Of a stretch of DNA of 64,000 nucleotides, positions 28,855 through 38,728 are shown in pieces. How positions within the stretch are numbered: the stretch's first letter is position 1; the number at the start of each line of letters is the position of its first letter. Location of the stretch: assembly GCA_023228875.1 (NCBI GenBank), contig JALOAG010000004.1:57501-121500 (forward strand), given 5' to 3'. The DNA comes from Bacteroidia bacterium. GTDB lineage: Bacteria > Bacteroidota > Bacteroidia > NS11-12g > UBA955. Under the pieces are notes generated by a model that saw only the letters and a program-made list of their open reading frames with translations, was not told the DNA's origin and ran no database searches. Both the position numbers and the translations under genes were made by a program.

Positions 28855-29218
28855 TGTGCTTTAGGCTTTTTTGCATGGCTATGTGCATGGTTGAGTATGG
28901 AAGTTCTTCTGTAGCGATATATGCAATTGCCAAATGTAGGGAGTTGTTAAGATTGCCCGGAAGATTTTCTATCAAAAGGTGTTTGTTTAGCCTGTAAACT
29001 TCGCGACACAAACGTTTAATACGGTTGCGGTGCACAGCCTTTTTGAACTTCTTCTTTGAAACAGTGATTAGTACTTTAACAGCAGCGTCCTCTCGATTTT
29101 GAGCTTGATTGAAAATAAAAAAGAAAGGGTAAGAAGCAAACTTCTCACCCTTATCAAATATTGTTTGAATATCTTTTTTACTGCAAAGTTTTTCGTTTTT
29201 GCCAAAAGAGAAATTCAC
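28823..29218 (-). CDS. rnpA: Ribonuclease P protein component
   Basis: This 131-residue basic protein helps the RNase P RNA bind pre-tRNA 5' leaders. The family signature is [20 protein letters not shown] at about residues 64-83 (the 'RNR' motif), after [12 protein letters not shown]. It lies 30 bp downstream of rpmH and overlaps yidD, forming the standard rpmH-rnpA-yidD unit. Confidence 0.95.
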   Translation of the reverse strand: MNFSFGKNEKLCSKKDIQTIFDKGEKFASYPFFFIFNQAQNREDAAVKVLITVSKKKFKKAVHRNRIKRLCREVYRLNKHLLIENLPGNLNNSLHLAIAYIATEELPYSTMHIAMQKSLKHIANEIKNHFS

Positions 29219-29248
29219 GGCACATGATGTTAAGTAACCGTATTGTGA

Positions 29249-29407
29249 TTATCTCTTATGTCTTGCTTCGCAAGAAACAGTCAATCTTTTTCTGCCTCTT
29301 TTTCTTCTGGCAGCAAGGACTTTTCTTCCGTTTGCTGTTGCATTTCTCTCTCTAAACCCGTGTTTATTTCTTCTCTTTCTGTTCGAAGGTTGGTATGTTC
29401 TTTTCAT
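29249..29407 (-). CDS. rpmH: 50S ribosomal protein L34
   Basis: I read this 52-residue gene directly from the minus strand because it is too short for most ORF cut-offs. The start is ATG at 29407 and the stop TAA at 29249. The protein begins [18 protein letters not shown] and continues [20 protein letters not shown], then [14 protein letters not shown], an unmistakable L34 with the 7-residue C-terminal extension usual in Bacteroidota. L34 is a small, highly basic protein of the large ribosomal subunit. It heads the rpmH-rnpA-yidD unit. Confidence 0.97.
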   Translation of the reverse strand: MKRTYQPSNRKRRNKHGFRERNATANGRKVLAARRKRGRKRLTVSCEARHKR

Positions 29408-29433
29408 GACGCTTGCTTTTCAAAAAAGGACTG

Positions 29434-29441
29434 CAAATGTA
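29434..29441 (-). promoter_or_regulatory. -7 promoter element of the rpmH-rnpA-yidD unit
   Basis: TACATTTG on the minus strand is a perfect TAnnTTTG, 26 bp before the rpmH ATG, predicting a leader of about 20 nt. A distal TTG was not clear. The remaining bases to 29669 are AT-rich and hold no recognisable gene. Confidence 0.5.
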
Positions 29442-29669
29442 ATACTTTGATTTAGTATAAAAAATTATTTTCTAAATTCTTTATTTGTATCTGTTTTAGT
29501 ATGCATTTAGGTAGGGTTTACGCCATTTGCAAAGCAAAATTAAAATGTATGAACAATGCTGTTTGTTGTGTGAAAACAAAGAAAAAATAGCTTGTTCTCA
29601 AAATTAAAATGTTATTTAGCACTCCGAAAAAATCTGCTTTTGAGTGGATTACAATGAGTTAAATATTTT

Positions 29670-31232
29670 ATGACACACAAAGAACTTTCATTAGAAGAAA
29701 TTCACAATTTCAAAGGTAAATTTCCTAAACAATTATGGTACTTATTCTTGTCCGAAATGTGGGAGCGTTTCAGCTTCTACGGAATGAGGGGGATGTTAAC
29801 CTTGTTTATGGTTGATCAACTTTTTATGTCGGATAGTGATGCACAGTTGCGATATGGTGCAACACAGGCATTTATTTATGCATTTACTTTCATCGGTGGA
29901 CTGTTTGCAGACAAAATCATCGGATTCCGAAAATCACTTTTTTGGGGAGGCTTAATGATGATAGCAGGTAGTGCGATTTTAGCAATTGACCCACATGAGT
30001 TTTTCTTTCTTGGTTTAAGTTTTACTGTCATTGGTACAGGTTTTTTCAAACCCAATATTTCCACTATGGTGGGCTTGTTATATCGAGATGGCGATAACCG
30101 CAGAGATGCCGGTTTTTCTCTGTTTTATGCAGGTATAAATATTGGCGCATTATTGGGGGGAGCACTGTGTGTATATGTTGGAAAGCATTACTCTTGGCAC
30201 TGGGCATTTGGATTTGCAGGAATTGTAATGACCATCAGTTTGTTGACCTTTGTTTTTACGCAACATTCATTAGGTCCCATTGGTCATTCGCCTTTGAGAA
30301 GTAAATTGTCTGATGCTGATGAGTCAAATTCCGAAGGTGTGGTTGTTTCTGATACCAATCAGGAAAAGGCAGAGCAAAAAATTCCAAAGAATAAACGTTG
30401 GTATGAATATGCAACTTATTTAGGTTCACTTGCCGCTATTCCATTAATTTACTTAATGATTTACAATACACGCTATACGGATTATTTCATGTTTACTGTG
30501 GGTCCTCTCACCTTGATTTATTTCTTTATTGAAATGAAGAAACATAGTGCAGAAGCGCAAAAGAAATTAATTGCGGCTCTGTTGTTTATTGTGTTTTCGG
30601 TGTTGTTCTGGGCTATATATGAACAAGCAGGGGGGTCGTTGAGTTTGTTTGCTGCAAGAAACTTACATTCAACTTTGTTTGGTTCTTTGCATCTTGACCC
30701 AAATAGTGTGAACAATGGCGCAAATTCAATTTTTGTGATTGTCTTTGCCTTTATTTTTGGTTTTCTTTGGTTGGCATTGGCAAAGAAGAATATTGAGCCA
30801 AATACGGTGGTCAAGTTTGGACTGGGCTTTCTCTTCCTGGGTGCGGGTTTCTTTATCTTTTATGCATTGAGGTTTTTTGCCGGAGCGGATGGATTGTCAA
30901 GCCTCAATGTTTTTGTGCTGGCTTATCTTGTAGTTACCTTTGGGGAGTTGTGCTTGTCGCCAATAGGGTTGTCAATTATGACCAAGCTCTCGCCCAAATC
31001 AATGCAAGGAATGATGATGGGATTTTGGTTCTTGGCAAGTGCTTATGGACAGTATGTAGCAGGAATTTTTGGTTCTGGTATGGCACAAGGTAATGAAAAT
31101 GCTACCAATTATGAAAAAATGTTAAATTTTACTGCCGGCTACAAACAGTTTGCAATTTACGCACTGATTGCCGGTGTTATTTTGATAGCAATTTCGCCCT
31201 TGATTAGAAAGTTAATGCAAGATGTAAAATAA
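29670..31232 (+). CDS. POT/PTR2-family proton-dependent oligopeptide transporter
   Basis: This 520-residue membrane protein of the major facilitator superfamily has about 12-14 hydrophobic helices. The first POT signature is LWYLFLSEMWERFSFYGMRG, containing the E-x-x-E-R-F-type motif, and the second is FSLFYAGINIGALLGG, the classic FYxxINxG. A charged, Ser/Asp/Glu-rich cytoplasmic loop lies at about residues 205-240. Family members import di- and tripeptides with protons across the inner membrane. It is followed 13 bp later by a DinB-like gene, probably co-transcribed. Confidence 0.93.
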   Translation: MTHKELSLEEIHNFKGKFPKQLWYLFLSEMWERFSFYGMRGMLTLFMVDQLFMSDSDAQLRYGATQAFIYAFTFIGGLFADKIIGFRKSLFWGGLMMIAGSAILAIDPHEFFFLGLSFTVIGTGFFKPNISTMVGLLYRDGDNRRDAGFSLFYAGINIGALLGGALCVYVGKHYSWHWAFGFAGIVMTISLLTFVFTQHSLGPIGHSPLRSKLSDADESNSEGVVVSDTNQEKAEQKIPKNKRWYEYATYLGSLAAIPLIYLMIYNTRYTDYFMFTVGPLTLIYFFIEMKKHSAEAQKKLIAALLFIVFSVLFWAIYEQAGGSLSLFAARNLHSTLFGSLHLDPNSVNNGANSIFVIVFAFIFGFLWLALAKKNIEPNTVVKFGLGFLFLGAGFFIFYALRFFAGADGLSSLNVFVLAYLVVTFGELCLSPIGLSIMTKLSPKSMQGMMMGFWFLASAYGQYVAGIFGSGMAQGNENATNYEKMLNFTAGYKQFAIYALIAGVILIAISPLIRKLMQDVK

Positions 31233-31245
31233 GAATAAATGAATA

Positions 31246-31758
31246 TTGACTATGGTTACACTACCTATAGAAGAATGTCCCGCCTATTTTGAAATGTATC
31301 TGCGATTAGTGGATGAGGATGTTTTGCAGGGACTCAACAAACAATTAGACGATCACACAGCTTTTGTGAAGTCAATTCCACATGCAAAAGAACTTTTTAG
31401 ATATGCCCCTGAAAAATGGACTGTAAAAGAAGTGTTGGGGCATATAACAGATACCGAAAGGGTCATGTTTAACAGAGCCTTCTGCTTTGCCAGAAATGAC
31501 AAGTCTCCCATCCCGGGCTTTGATGAAGATGCATACGTTGCAGAAACGAATTTTAATGATAGAACCCTTGGTGATTTGTTAGAGGAGTTTGTGCTGCTGC
31601 GAAAATCCGTAATCTATTTTTACAAAACTCTACGTCCCGATGATCTAAAACGCATTGGCACTGCTTCGGGTAAGAATGTGAGTTCGAGAGCTTTGTTTTA
31701 TTTCATTCAGGGTCATTTGCAACATCATGTGAATGTATTGAAAGAGAGATATTTATAA
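31246..31758 (+). CDS. DinB-like four-helix metal-binding protein
   Basis: This 170-residue protein matches the DinB/YfiT-like superfamily: a helical bundle with PEKWTVKEVLGHITDTERVM at about residues 62-81, where the His of GHITD is a usual metal ligand. The C-terminal GHLQHHVNVLKERYL supplies more His ligands. Members include thiol-dependent hydrolases and transferases; the actual reaction is unknown. The annotated start follows the transporter stop codon by 13 bp. Confidence 0.85.
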   Translation: MTMVTLPIEECPAYFEMYLRLVDEDVLQGLNKQLDDHTAFVKSIPHAKELFRYAPEKWTVKEVLGHITDTERVMFNRAFCFARNDKSPIPGFDEDAYVAETNFNDRTLGDLLEEFVLLRKSVIYFYKTLRPDDLKRIGTASGKNVSSRALFYFIQGHLQHHVNVLKERYL

Positions 31759-31827
31759 GGTATTGTATTAAAAAAATGGTTAATGTGCTCAATCATATAT
31801 CTGTTAGTAAATCCGCAGTTAATATCT

Positions 31828-31835
31828 TAAATTTG
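31828..31835 (+). promoter_or_regulatory. -7 promoter element before the lipoprotein/M64 pair
   Basis: TAAATTTG is a perfect TAnnTTTG, 12 bp before the lipoprotein ATG at 31848. The distal element is weak. It supports the internal ATG rather than the in-frame start at 31776. Confidence 0.4.
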
Positions 31836-31847
31836 TCTTCGTGCATC

Positions 31848-32354
31848 ATGAAATTAAAATACCTGTTCATCATCGTATTGACACTCAGTATTTTTGTGTC
31901 TTGTAAAGCTAAAAAGCAGGCACATACTTCTGAAAGTCATACCACCCAATCAAACGACAATACCTTGAATGAAAAAAGAGAAAATATTATTGTTTTTCTC
32001 AGTTTCAATATTTTCAAAGAAAATAAAAAGACAGTTGTACGACTTAAGGAGAAGAAGGAAGTTGTTGGACACCTAAAAGATATCAAACAACTTGTGAGAA
32101 ATGAAAATACGTATTTAAAAATCTTGTTTTACCACCAATCCGATGTCATGGAGGAACGCAAAATAACACATCCTTTAATCGAATCTGTTGAACACCCGGC
32201 AGAAGAAGGTGGAGTGCTTATTCAGAGTGTAATCACAAGAGACAGTGCAACTTTTTTTGTAAGGGCACAGTTCTCCCAAGCTATTACTGCGGTTGAGTTT
32301 GTAGAAAATGTCAATGGAGTAGAAACAAAATTAAATACAATTGAAATCAAATGA
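31848..32354 (+). CDS. Small lipoprotein of unknown function paired with the M64 peptidase
   Basis: The ATG at 31848 gives a lipoprotein signal (MKLKYLFIIVLTLSIFVSC, lipobox Cys at residue 19); the ORF is open further upstream but without a signal. The 168-residue product has a polar, Ser/Thr/His-rich linker (KKQAHTSESHTTQSND), then a compact beta-rich domain (ENIIVFLSFNIFK...VEFVENVNGVETKLNTIEIK). I do not recognise a family. Its last codon overlaps the start of the M64 peptidase gene (ATGA), so the two are translationally coupled and may work together. Confidence 0.7.
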   Translation: MKLKYLFIIVLTLSIFVSCKAKKQAHTSESHTTQSNDNTLNEKRENIIVFLSFNIFKENKKTVVRLKEKKEVVGHLKDIKQLVRNENTYLKILFYHQSDVMEERKITHPLIESVEHPAEEGGVLIQSVITRDSATFFVRAQFSQAITAVEFVENVNGVETKLNTIEIK

Positions 32355-33766
32355 AGAAACACACACTGATATTTGTTTTAGGTCTGCTTTATAGTATCTC
32401 AGCGCGGGCACAAGTCTTTACAAAAGACACCATTTTCTATAACGGTCCCTCAGACAAGTATATCAATTTTGTTGTTTTAGGAGATGGCTATGATAGTTCT
32501 GAATTGTCCAAATTTCATGATGATGTTATGTTATTGAGAGACAGTTTTTTCAATAAAGCTCCTTTCTCCTTGTATCAAAACTATTTTAACATTTTCAGTA
32601 TTAATGTCATTTCACCGGAGTCAGGAATAAAACACCCTCGTACAGCAAGTGACTGTCCTTCATTAGCAACGCTGCCAATCTCTGATCCAAACAATTATTT
32701 TGGGACTGCGTTTGATGTTTCAGGAGTTCACAGGTTAATTTATCCAAATGATTTTGCTTTAATCGGGTCTGTTTTAATAGATAATTTTCCGGATTATGAC
32801 CAAGTAATTATACTGGGTAACTCTCCCGAATATGGTGGGGCAGGAGGTGAAGTAGCTTCACTTTCTACACATAAACTATCTGTCGAAATCATGCTGCATG
32901 AATGTGGGCACTCTTTTGCCGGTTTAGCTGATGAGTATTGGGCTGGCGATATATATGCATCCGAAAAGAAAAACATGACTTATAAAACCAATGCAATACC
33001 TGAACATGTAAAATGGAAAAGATGGTTAGATACTGCCGGAGTAGGTATTTATCATCACAGCGGCACTGGTAGTGCAAGCGATTGGTATAAGCCACATACA
33101 AATTGCGAAATGCAGTTTCTGGAGAGAGAGTTTTGTGCCGTGTGTAGCCAGGGTATCATTGAAAAAATTCATTCCTTAGTTAATCCAATAGAAGAGTTTT
33201 TACCCGCCAATCAAATATTGGATGATATTGATACAGATTTAGAATTTAAAATTACCAAACTCATCATGCCGATTCCCAATACCCTGAAGATAGAATGGCA
33301 GTTGGACGGGCATACTATTTTTGCTGATACAAACGCAATTCGTGTCGTAGCTGACAGTATTAGTGATAAGTATCATACTGTAACCGCAGTTGTATCTGAC
33401 ACGACTTCACTAATCAGAACGGAGTTAGCAAATATTAAAAATATAAACAAGGTTGTTTGGCATATCAACAAAGACAGGGTTGTGAGTGTAAAGCCCGTAG
33501 TTGTTAGTACGCAGTATTTAGTGTATCCCAATCCGGCTGCGGAGGTTGTAAATATTTTGAACGAAGGACTCAATGCACAAGACGCTTATAGGATTGAATT
33601 GTATAATACTTTAGGTCAAATTGTACACTCACAAAATTGCTCTCAATCTCAAGGGCATTTTGATATTTCATTATCGGTGATAAGTCTCCCGACCGGAACT
33701 TACTTTGTACATGTTGTTACTAAAAATGGTACAGATAAGTTTAAACTGAGTGTTGTAACTGACTAA
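32351..33766 (+). CDS. Secreted M64-family zinc metallopeptidase with T9SS domain
   Basis: This 471-residue protein has a signal peptide (ending ARA-Q near residue 21). The N-terminal part shows the M64 pattern KYINFVVLGDGYDSSELSKF and INVISPESGIKHP, and the catalytic motif is HECGHSFAGLADEY (HExxHxxxGLxDEY) near residues 182-195. This is the zinc site of the IgA-peptidase M64 family first described in Clostridium. EMQFLEREFCAVCSQGI is also family-like. A beta domain and a T9SS type A sorting domain (VYPNPAAEVV...GTYFVHVV) follow. It is probably exported and surface-bound or released. Real substrates are unknown; the IgA activity should not be assumed. Confidence 0.88.
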   Translation: MKKHTLIFVLGLLYSISARAQVFTKDTIFYNGPSDKYINFVVLGDGYDSSELSKFHDDVMLLRDSFFNKAPFSLYQNYFNIFSINVISPESGIKHPRTASDCPSLATLPISDPNNYFGTAFDVSGVHRLIYPNDFALIGSVLIDNFPDYDQVIILGNSPEYGGAGGEVASLSTHKLSVEIMLHECGHSFAGLADEYWAGDIYASEKKNMTYKTNAIPEHVKWKRWLDTAGVGIYHHSGTGSASDWYKPHTNCEMQFLEREFCAVCSQGIIEKIHSLVNPIEEFLPANQILDDIDTDLEFKITKLIMPIPNTLKIEWQLDGHTIFADTNAIRVVADSISDKYHTVTAVVSDTTSLIRTELANIKNINKVVWHINKDRVVSVKPVVVSTQYLVYPNPAAEVVNILNEGLNAQDAYRIELYNTLGQIVHSQNCSQSQGHFDISLSVISLPTGTYFVHVVTKNGTDKFKLSVVTD

Positions 33767-33793
33767 AATACTTTGGGACAAATATTGTTTTAA

Positions 33794-34621
33794 TTAAGGA
33801 TCGTCAATCAGCCTGTCACCGCATGTATAGCAATATCGGGCATCAGGATAATGGTCGTTTTGACCACATCTGTTACATGTTAGCCTTTTATTTCTTTTAG
33901 ATTTAGACCTGTTTTTTGATAACTCAGAAGTTACAATTCCTGTAGGTACTGCAATGATTCCATATCCGCACAGCATCACAATGATAGATAAAAATTTACC
34001 TAAAGGTGTTACCGGTGAAACATCTCCATAGCCAACAGTTGTAATGGTAACTACTGCCCAGTAAATCGCATTGGGAATACTCTCAAAGCCGGGAGTGTCG
34101 CTTTCTATCACATTCATCAATGAACCGATAATGATTACAAGGAGCGAAATGAATAACATAAACACAATAATCTTGCGATAACTGTTCCTCAATGCTTCTG
34201 AAATATAGAAAATGGCAATTAAAAAACTCCGCATGTGGAATATCTTGAAGATTCTCAATAATCTCATTGAACGCAATACCATCAAGAATTGAAACTGAGG
34301 AAAAAAGAGGCTAAGAAATGAAGGCAGGATGGACAACAAGTCTATTATTCCAAAAAAGCTAAAGACGTAATGGAATTTTTTAGGAGACACACTGATACGG
34401 AGAGCATACTCGATCGTAAAAAGAATGGTAAAAAACCATTCAAACGCTTTTAAATACGTACCGGCTCTTTGATGAACGCTGTAAATACTGTCAAATAAAA
34501 TAACGGTGATGCTACAGATAATGGCAAGAAGCAGCCAAATATCAAACCTCCTCCCGGCAGGTGTATTCGCTTGAAAAATAATGACATACAGTCTTTTTTT
34601 CCAAATATCTTTGTTTTGCAT
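33794..34621 (-). CDS. Voltage-gated-type potassium channel subunit with C-terminal zinc ribbon
   Basis: This 275-residue protein has six predicted membrane segments of the Kv type. S4-like Arg spacing appears in VLRSMRLLRIFKIF, and the pore helix and selectivity filter are AVVTITTVGYGD. The pore lies at about residues 180-200, followed by S6 (FLSIIVMLCGYGIIAVPTGIV). After a basic stretch (SKSKRNKR) the C-terminus carries CNRCG then CYTCG, a zinc-ribbon-like four-Cys motif. Channels of this type set membrane potential or K+ balance; gating by voltage is inferred from S4. It is convergent with the M64 gene, 27 bp apart. Confidence 0.88.
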   Translation of the reverse strand: MQNKDIWKKRLYVIIFQANTPAGRRFDIWLLLAIICSITVILFDSIYSVHQRAGTYLKAFEWFFTILFTIEYALRISVSPKKFHYVFSFFGIIDLLSILPSFLSLFFPQFQFLMVLRSMRLLRIFKIFHMRSFLIAIFYISEALRNSYRKIIVFMLFISLLVIIIGSLMNVIESDTPGFESIPNAIYWAVVTITTVGYGDVSPVTPLGKFLSIIVMLCGYGIIAVPTGIVTSELSKNRSKSKRNKRLTCNRCGQNDHYPDARYCYTCGDRLIDDP

Positions 34622-34747
34622 TTATTCAATCATTGTTTGGTTCTGAGCTTGCAAAACTATATAATTCTCAGGCAGGCATTGCGCTGTTTTTGAACATTCA
34701 CTTTTTGTGCAAACTGCAATTCGTTCCTCCCTTCAAACGTATTTGAC

Positions 34748-37090
34748 TTATTGTTTCACAATTTTTAATGTGTTCTCGCCAATTTTGATAAAATAGATTT
34801 CATTTGTCAAAACTGCAATATTGAGTTCTGTTTTTGTGTTGGTGAGTACACCTGAAAGCACTGATTTGCCATAAATATCAGTTAGAATATAGGGTACATT
34901 TTGTTGTTCAGATATAATGCTCAGGCTATTTTGTGCAGGATTGGGATATACGTTAACATAGTTGTATTGATGCTTAGTAGAGAATTTTACCAAGCGAATC
35001 TCACTTAAAGCCTCATCCCCATTGTAATCTACTTGTTTGAGTCGGTAAAAGTTTGTGCTCTTTGGATTGAAATCAGTGAAGGCATAATCATTAAGCTGAT
35101 AGCTGCTTCCATTGCCTTGCACAGAGCCAATTGTATTCCAAGTAGCACCATCAGTACTATGCAATATTTCAAAGTAATTGTTGTTAACCTCTTGTGTAGT
35201 CTGCCATGTTAGCATTACTTGCTGGTGTTTATTATCAGATTTTGCATTAAAATTAATAAGGGATATTGGTAGTGGAGAAGGTCCCTTGTCTATTCCAAAT
35301 GGGGAAAAGTTACTGACATAGTTTTTGTGAATAAGAGAGTCTCCATTAATCGAACTACTGCCGGTCATTGCAATTTCCCATTCAGAGCCATTATAATGGC
35401 TCTGAACCGGAGAGGAAAGTACACCTATGACATCAGAGGGGTGCCAGTTAAAAGTTAAATCTACTCCCAATCCCTTATTTGGATTTTTTTTATGAATATG
35501 CCACACTCTTTGAACATGAGCAATTCCAACCTTGGTTCCACTGTATCCATTTAGGTAAGCATCGTCCAAGAGTGTTAATGTAAATGTGTCATTCTCACTT
35601 GTTTTGTTTGTAATGGTAACTGGTGAGTAATTCGCTCCAAACATACCTGAAGCAAACACACGAGAATGATTGTTTTGTATTTCAATTATGATTTTACCGG
35701 AATTATTTTTGTGTTCAACATAGCTGTTTTCATTATAGCTGCCAAAGCCAAATGCTGTTAAGGTATAGCTGTTTAATATTATTTTTTTTGAGCTGCCATT
35801 AAAATCCACTAATCCGATAGTTTTGTTCCCGTCTAAAACTAGATCGTTGTTTGCAGTGGGTGAAAATACAATATCATCTCCGGATAAAGGAACAGTTGAA
35901 GGTGACCAATTAGAAGCATTTGTCCAGTTACTGTCGATTGTCCCTGTCCACTCACTTGCACAAGTACCTTTTCCTGCATCTGATATAGTCCACTTCAATG
36001 TAGTGGTTAGTATGTTTCTATATTCATAAGCTGCTTGTGAGTATTTTAAACCGGATGCTCCCAAATATTTTGATTTAGGAGTATTAGTATTTGAAGCCCA
36101 TCCTACGAGTGTTTTTCCGTAATTAATACAATCCATACCGCAATTGTTTAGCATGTTGCTTACGTTTAAAATGCTTTTTAGATTCCAATTTTCTAAAGAA
36201 TGGTTAAAAGCAGATGCATTGAAAAACATACCATACATATCGATAACATTGCTCACATTCCAACTGTCTAAGTCTTGGTTGAATTTTATAGCCCCGTTAA
36301 ACATCTTTGACATATTCACTACATTACTTACATCCCAACTTCCTATGTCTTGGTTAAATGCCAAATTAACAGCATAGCAACCAAACATTCCTTCCATATT
36401 GACGACCTTGCTCACATCCCAATTACCAATGTTTTGGTTAAACTTTATTGCATCGTAAAACATGTATTGCATATCTGTAACATTTGAAGGTGTCCAGTTA
36501 TTTATGCTGCCATTGAATTTTGACGCCTTGTTAAACATGTATTTCATATCTGTAACATTGCTTACATCCCATGCCCAGTTTGAAGTTGTACCCGTTTATC
36601 CACTACAGAAGTTAAACATATATGCCATACTGGTCGTATTGGATAGATCCGGAGTGTCTATTGCTGTAATTTCCAAAAGATTGGAGTTTGTAAATGCATA
36701 CTCCATACTAGTCTATGAGGCATCTCCCCATCGCACTATTTCGGTAAGTTTTTGTGAACTGCTTGTGGTGACATTGGTTGTATTTAAGAAAAATCTTTGC
36801 AGTCCCGCAGGTTCAATAAACAGTTTTATTTTGGACTTTGAAGGTAATCCGGTGATACTTACTGCTCCTGTAGAAAATGTGCCGGAGCCATTTCCTCCGC
36901 TTCCGCCAATTTCTTCCCATTTATAATTTACGGTAGTGCTTGTTGCAGCATGAAAAGATATGGAAGTATAGGCCGTTCCTCCTTTGCTTGAATCCCATAT
37001 TGTAACAAATGAATCTGTTTGTGCTTGGACAAACAAAGGAAATATCACAGTAATGAGTGATAGTATAAGGTTCGATAATGACTTTTTCAT
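34748..37090 (-). pseudogene. BspA/DUF285-type T9SS surface protein gene broken by two in-frame stops
   Basis: One reading frame runs from ATG 37090 to stop 34748 (781 codons) but is cut by TAG at 36713-36715 and TAA at 36596-36598, with no frameshift. The first part has a signal peptide (ending VQA-Q) and ends LTEIVRWGDAS at the TAG. The frame then continues TSMEYAFTNSNLLEITAIDT, DLSNTTSMAYMFNFCSG, the TAA, then TGTTSNWAWDVSNVTDMKYM. The rest holds DUF285 repeats of about 33-39 residues (NWDVSNVVNMSKMF), a beta domain and a T9SS type A domain (VYPNPAQNSL). TGG-to-TAG would explain the first stop. It looks recently inactivated; assembly error or a strain-level polymorphism are alternatives. 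The longest intact piece (599 residues from 36547) lacks a signal peptide. Confidence 0.85.
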
Positions 37091-37344
37091 AGTATAAAAA
37101 TTTTATTTGTGTAAAAATATGATAATTAATTAATAATGTGCAAATTGCATTTGTTAAGGGATTTGTTGGTAATTGACTTTCCTTGTTGTTGATATTGCTT
37201 TATAACGGAACGGTCTGAAGAATGTAGAAAATAGATTAAGAAATATTTCTCTTTTGATTATCTTGATTGATATTGAAAATTATCATTGTGCTTTTGAGAG
37301 AATAGAGGGGAAAATATCTTCTTTCTTTTCTTACTTTCGCGGAC

Positions 37345-37872
37345 ATGAACAACAGGCGATTTTATACTGTATTTGCTTTGATGATAATAGGTTTGCTAAT
37401 GGCTTGTAATCAAACCTCAAAGGAGGACAAGATGTTGCAATTGATTGCAGAGCAAGAGAATGAAAGTACAAGCAAGGATTCACTCTATGCGCTTTATCAA
37501 CGATTTGCTGCACTCTATCCTCAACATCCCAAAGCAGCCGGCTTCTTATATAAAACTGCGGATCATTTTAAGATGAAAAATCCTGAGAAATCCGCAATGC
37601 TATTTAAGGATTATTTTGATAATTATCCTGATAGTGCGCAGGCTGCTAATTGTTTGTTTAATGCAGCATTTATGTTAGAACAAGTTGACCCTGAATTGTC
37701 TATTCAGCTATATAAAAAATTTATTGGAAAATATCCTAAGGATGAGCGTACAGAGTCTGCTATTCAGAACCTGAAATTCGTTGGTAAGCCTGCCGAATAT
37801 ATTATGGAACAACTCAAACAAAGTGGAATGATTCAAGAAGAAATGGATTCTTTGTCAAACCAAGTTAAATAA
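37345..37872 (+). CDS. TPR-containing lipoprotein
   Basis: This 175-residue protein has a lipoprotein signal (MNNRRFYTVFALMIIGLLMAC, lipobox Cys near residue 21) and a helical body of tetratricopeptide-like repeats (AAGFLYKTADHFKMKNPEKSAMLFKDYF; AANCLFNAAFMLEQ; LSIQLYKKFIGKYP). It resembles the BamD/CpoB class of envelope scaffold proteins but is shorter than BamD, so no specific role is assigned. The 254-bp gap before it (37091-37344) contains no recognisable gene; a near-consensus -7 element, TACTTTCG, lies at 37332-37339. Confidence 0.78.
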   Translation: MNNRRFYTVFALMIIGLLMACNQTSKEDKMLQLIAEQENESTSKDSLYALYQRFAALYPQHPKAAGFLYKTADHFKMKNPEKSAMLFKDYFDNYPDSAQAANCLFNAAFMLEQVDPELSIQLYKKFIGKYPKDERTESAIQNLKFVGKPAEYIMEQLKQSGMIQEEMDSLSNQVK

Positions 37873-37912
37873 AAATTATAATTTTACACACTGCAAAACA
37901 ACTAGAAACATT

Positions 37913-38728
37913 ATGTTAACAAAACTATTATCAGGGAAAAAAGGAATCATCTTTGGGGCGTTAGACCCTAAGTCCATTGCGTGGAAAGTAGCAGAAAGAT
38001 GTCATGAAGAGGGAGCTGAATTTATCTTAACCAATGCACCAATCGCTTTGCGTATGGGTGCCATCAACGAACTTGCACAGAAAACAGGTGCAGAAGTGGT
38101 TGGTTGCGATGTTACACTTGACAGCGACATGGAAGCGCTGGTCGATGCCGCCATTGCAAAGTATGGGAAAATTGATTTTGTGCTTCATTCTGTTGGTATG
38201 TCTTTGAATATTCGCAAAGGAAGGGCTTATACAGATTTGAATTATGAATTCATGCACAAGACTTTTGACATTTCAGCTATTTCTTTTCATAGGCTGATGC
38301 AAACCCTATGGAAAAAAGATGCAATGAATGAATGGGGTTCAATTCTCGGGCTAACTTATATTGCGGCACAGCGTGTGTTCCCGGACTATAGCGAAATGGC
38401 TGAAAGCAAATCTTTGCTTGAATCTTTCGCACGTAGCTTTGGATACCGATTTGGCAAAGCAAAGCATGTTCGTGTAAATACTATTTCTCAATCACCTACT
38501 ATGACGACAGCAGGTAGCGGGGTGAGTGGTTTTGACGCCTTTTATGATTATGCAAATAAAATCAGTCCGCTTGGCAATGCTTCTGCTGAGGCGTGTGCTG
38601 ATTATTGTGTGAGTCTGTTTAGCGATTTAACCCGTATGGTTACAATGCAAAACCTGTTTCATGATGGAGGATTCTCTTTTACCGGAATCAGTGAAGAAGT
38701 GATGGATATGTTTAAGGGGGAGAAATAA
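37913..38728 (+). CDS. fabI: Enoyl-[acyl-carrier-protein] reductase FabI
   Basis: This 271-residue short-chain dehydrogenase-like enzyme does the last step of each fatty-acid elongation cycle with NAD(P)H. The FabI-type cofactor segment is GIIFGALDPKSIAWKVAE. FVLHSVGMS follows, then the catalytic pair in GLTYIAAQRVFPDYSEMAESK (Tyr-x6-Lys at DYSEMAESK). NTISQSPTMTTAGSG continues the fold. It is the target class of triclosan-type inhibitors. Its stop codon shares one base with the purB start (TAATG), so the two genes are coupled. Confidence 0.95.
   Translation: MLTKLLSGKKGIIFGALDPKSIAWKVAERCHEEGAEFILTNAPIALRMGAINELAQKTGAEVVGCDVTLDSDMEALVDAAIAKYGKIDFVLHSVGMSLNIRKGRAYTDLNYEFMHKTFDISAISFHRLMQTLWKKDAMNEWGSILGLTYIAAQRVFPDYSEMAESKSLLESFARSFGYRFGKAKHVRVNTISQSPTMTTAGSGVSGFDAFYDYANKISPLGNASAEACADYCVSLFSDLTRMVTMQNLFHDGGFSFTGISEEVMDMFKGEK

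Noticed and set aside
36596..36715. Programmed recoding (selenocysteine, pyrrolysine or suppression) at the two in-frame stops
   Set aside because: The stops differ (TAA and TAG), neither is TGA, the first is one base from the Trp codon TGG, and no supporting element is visible.
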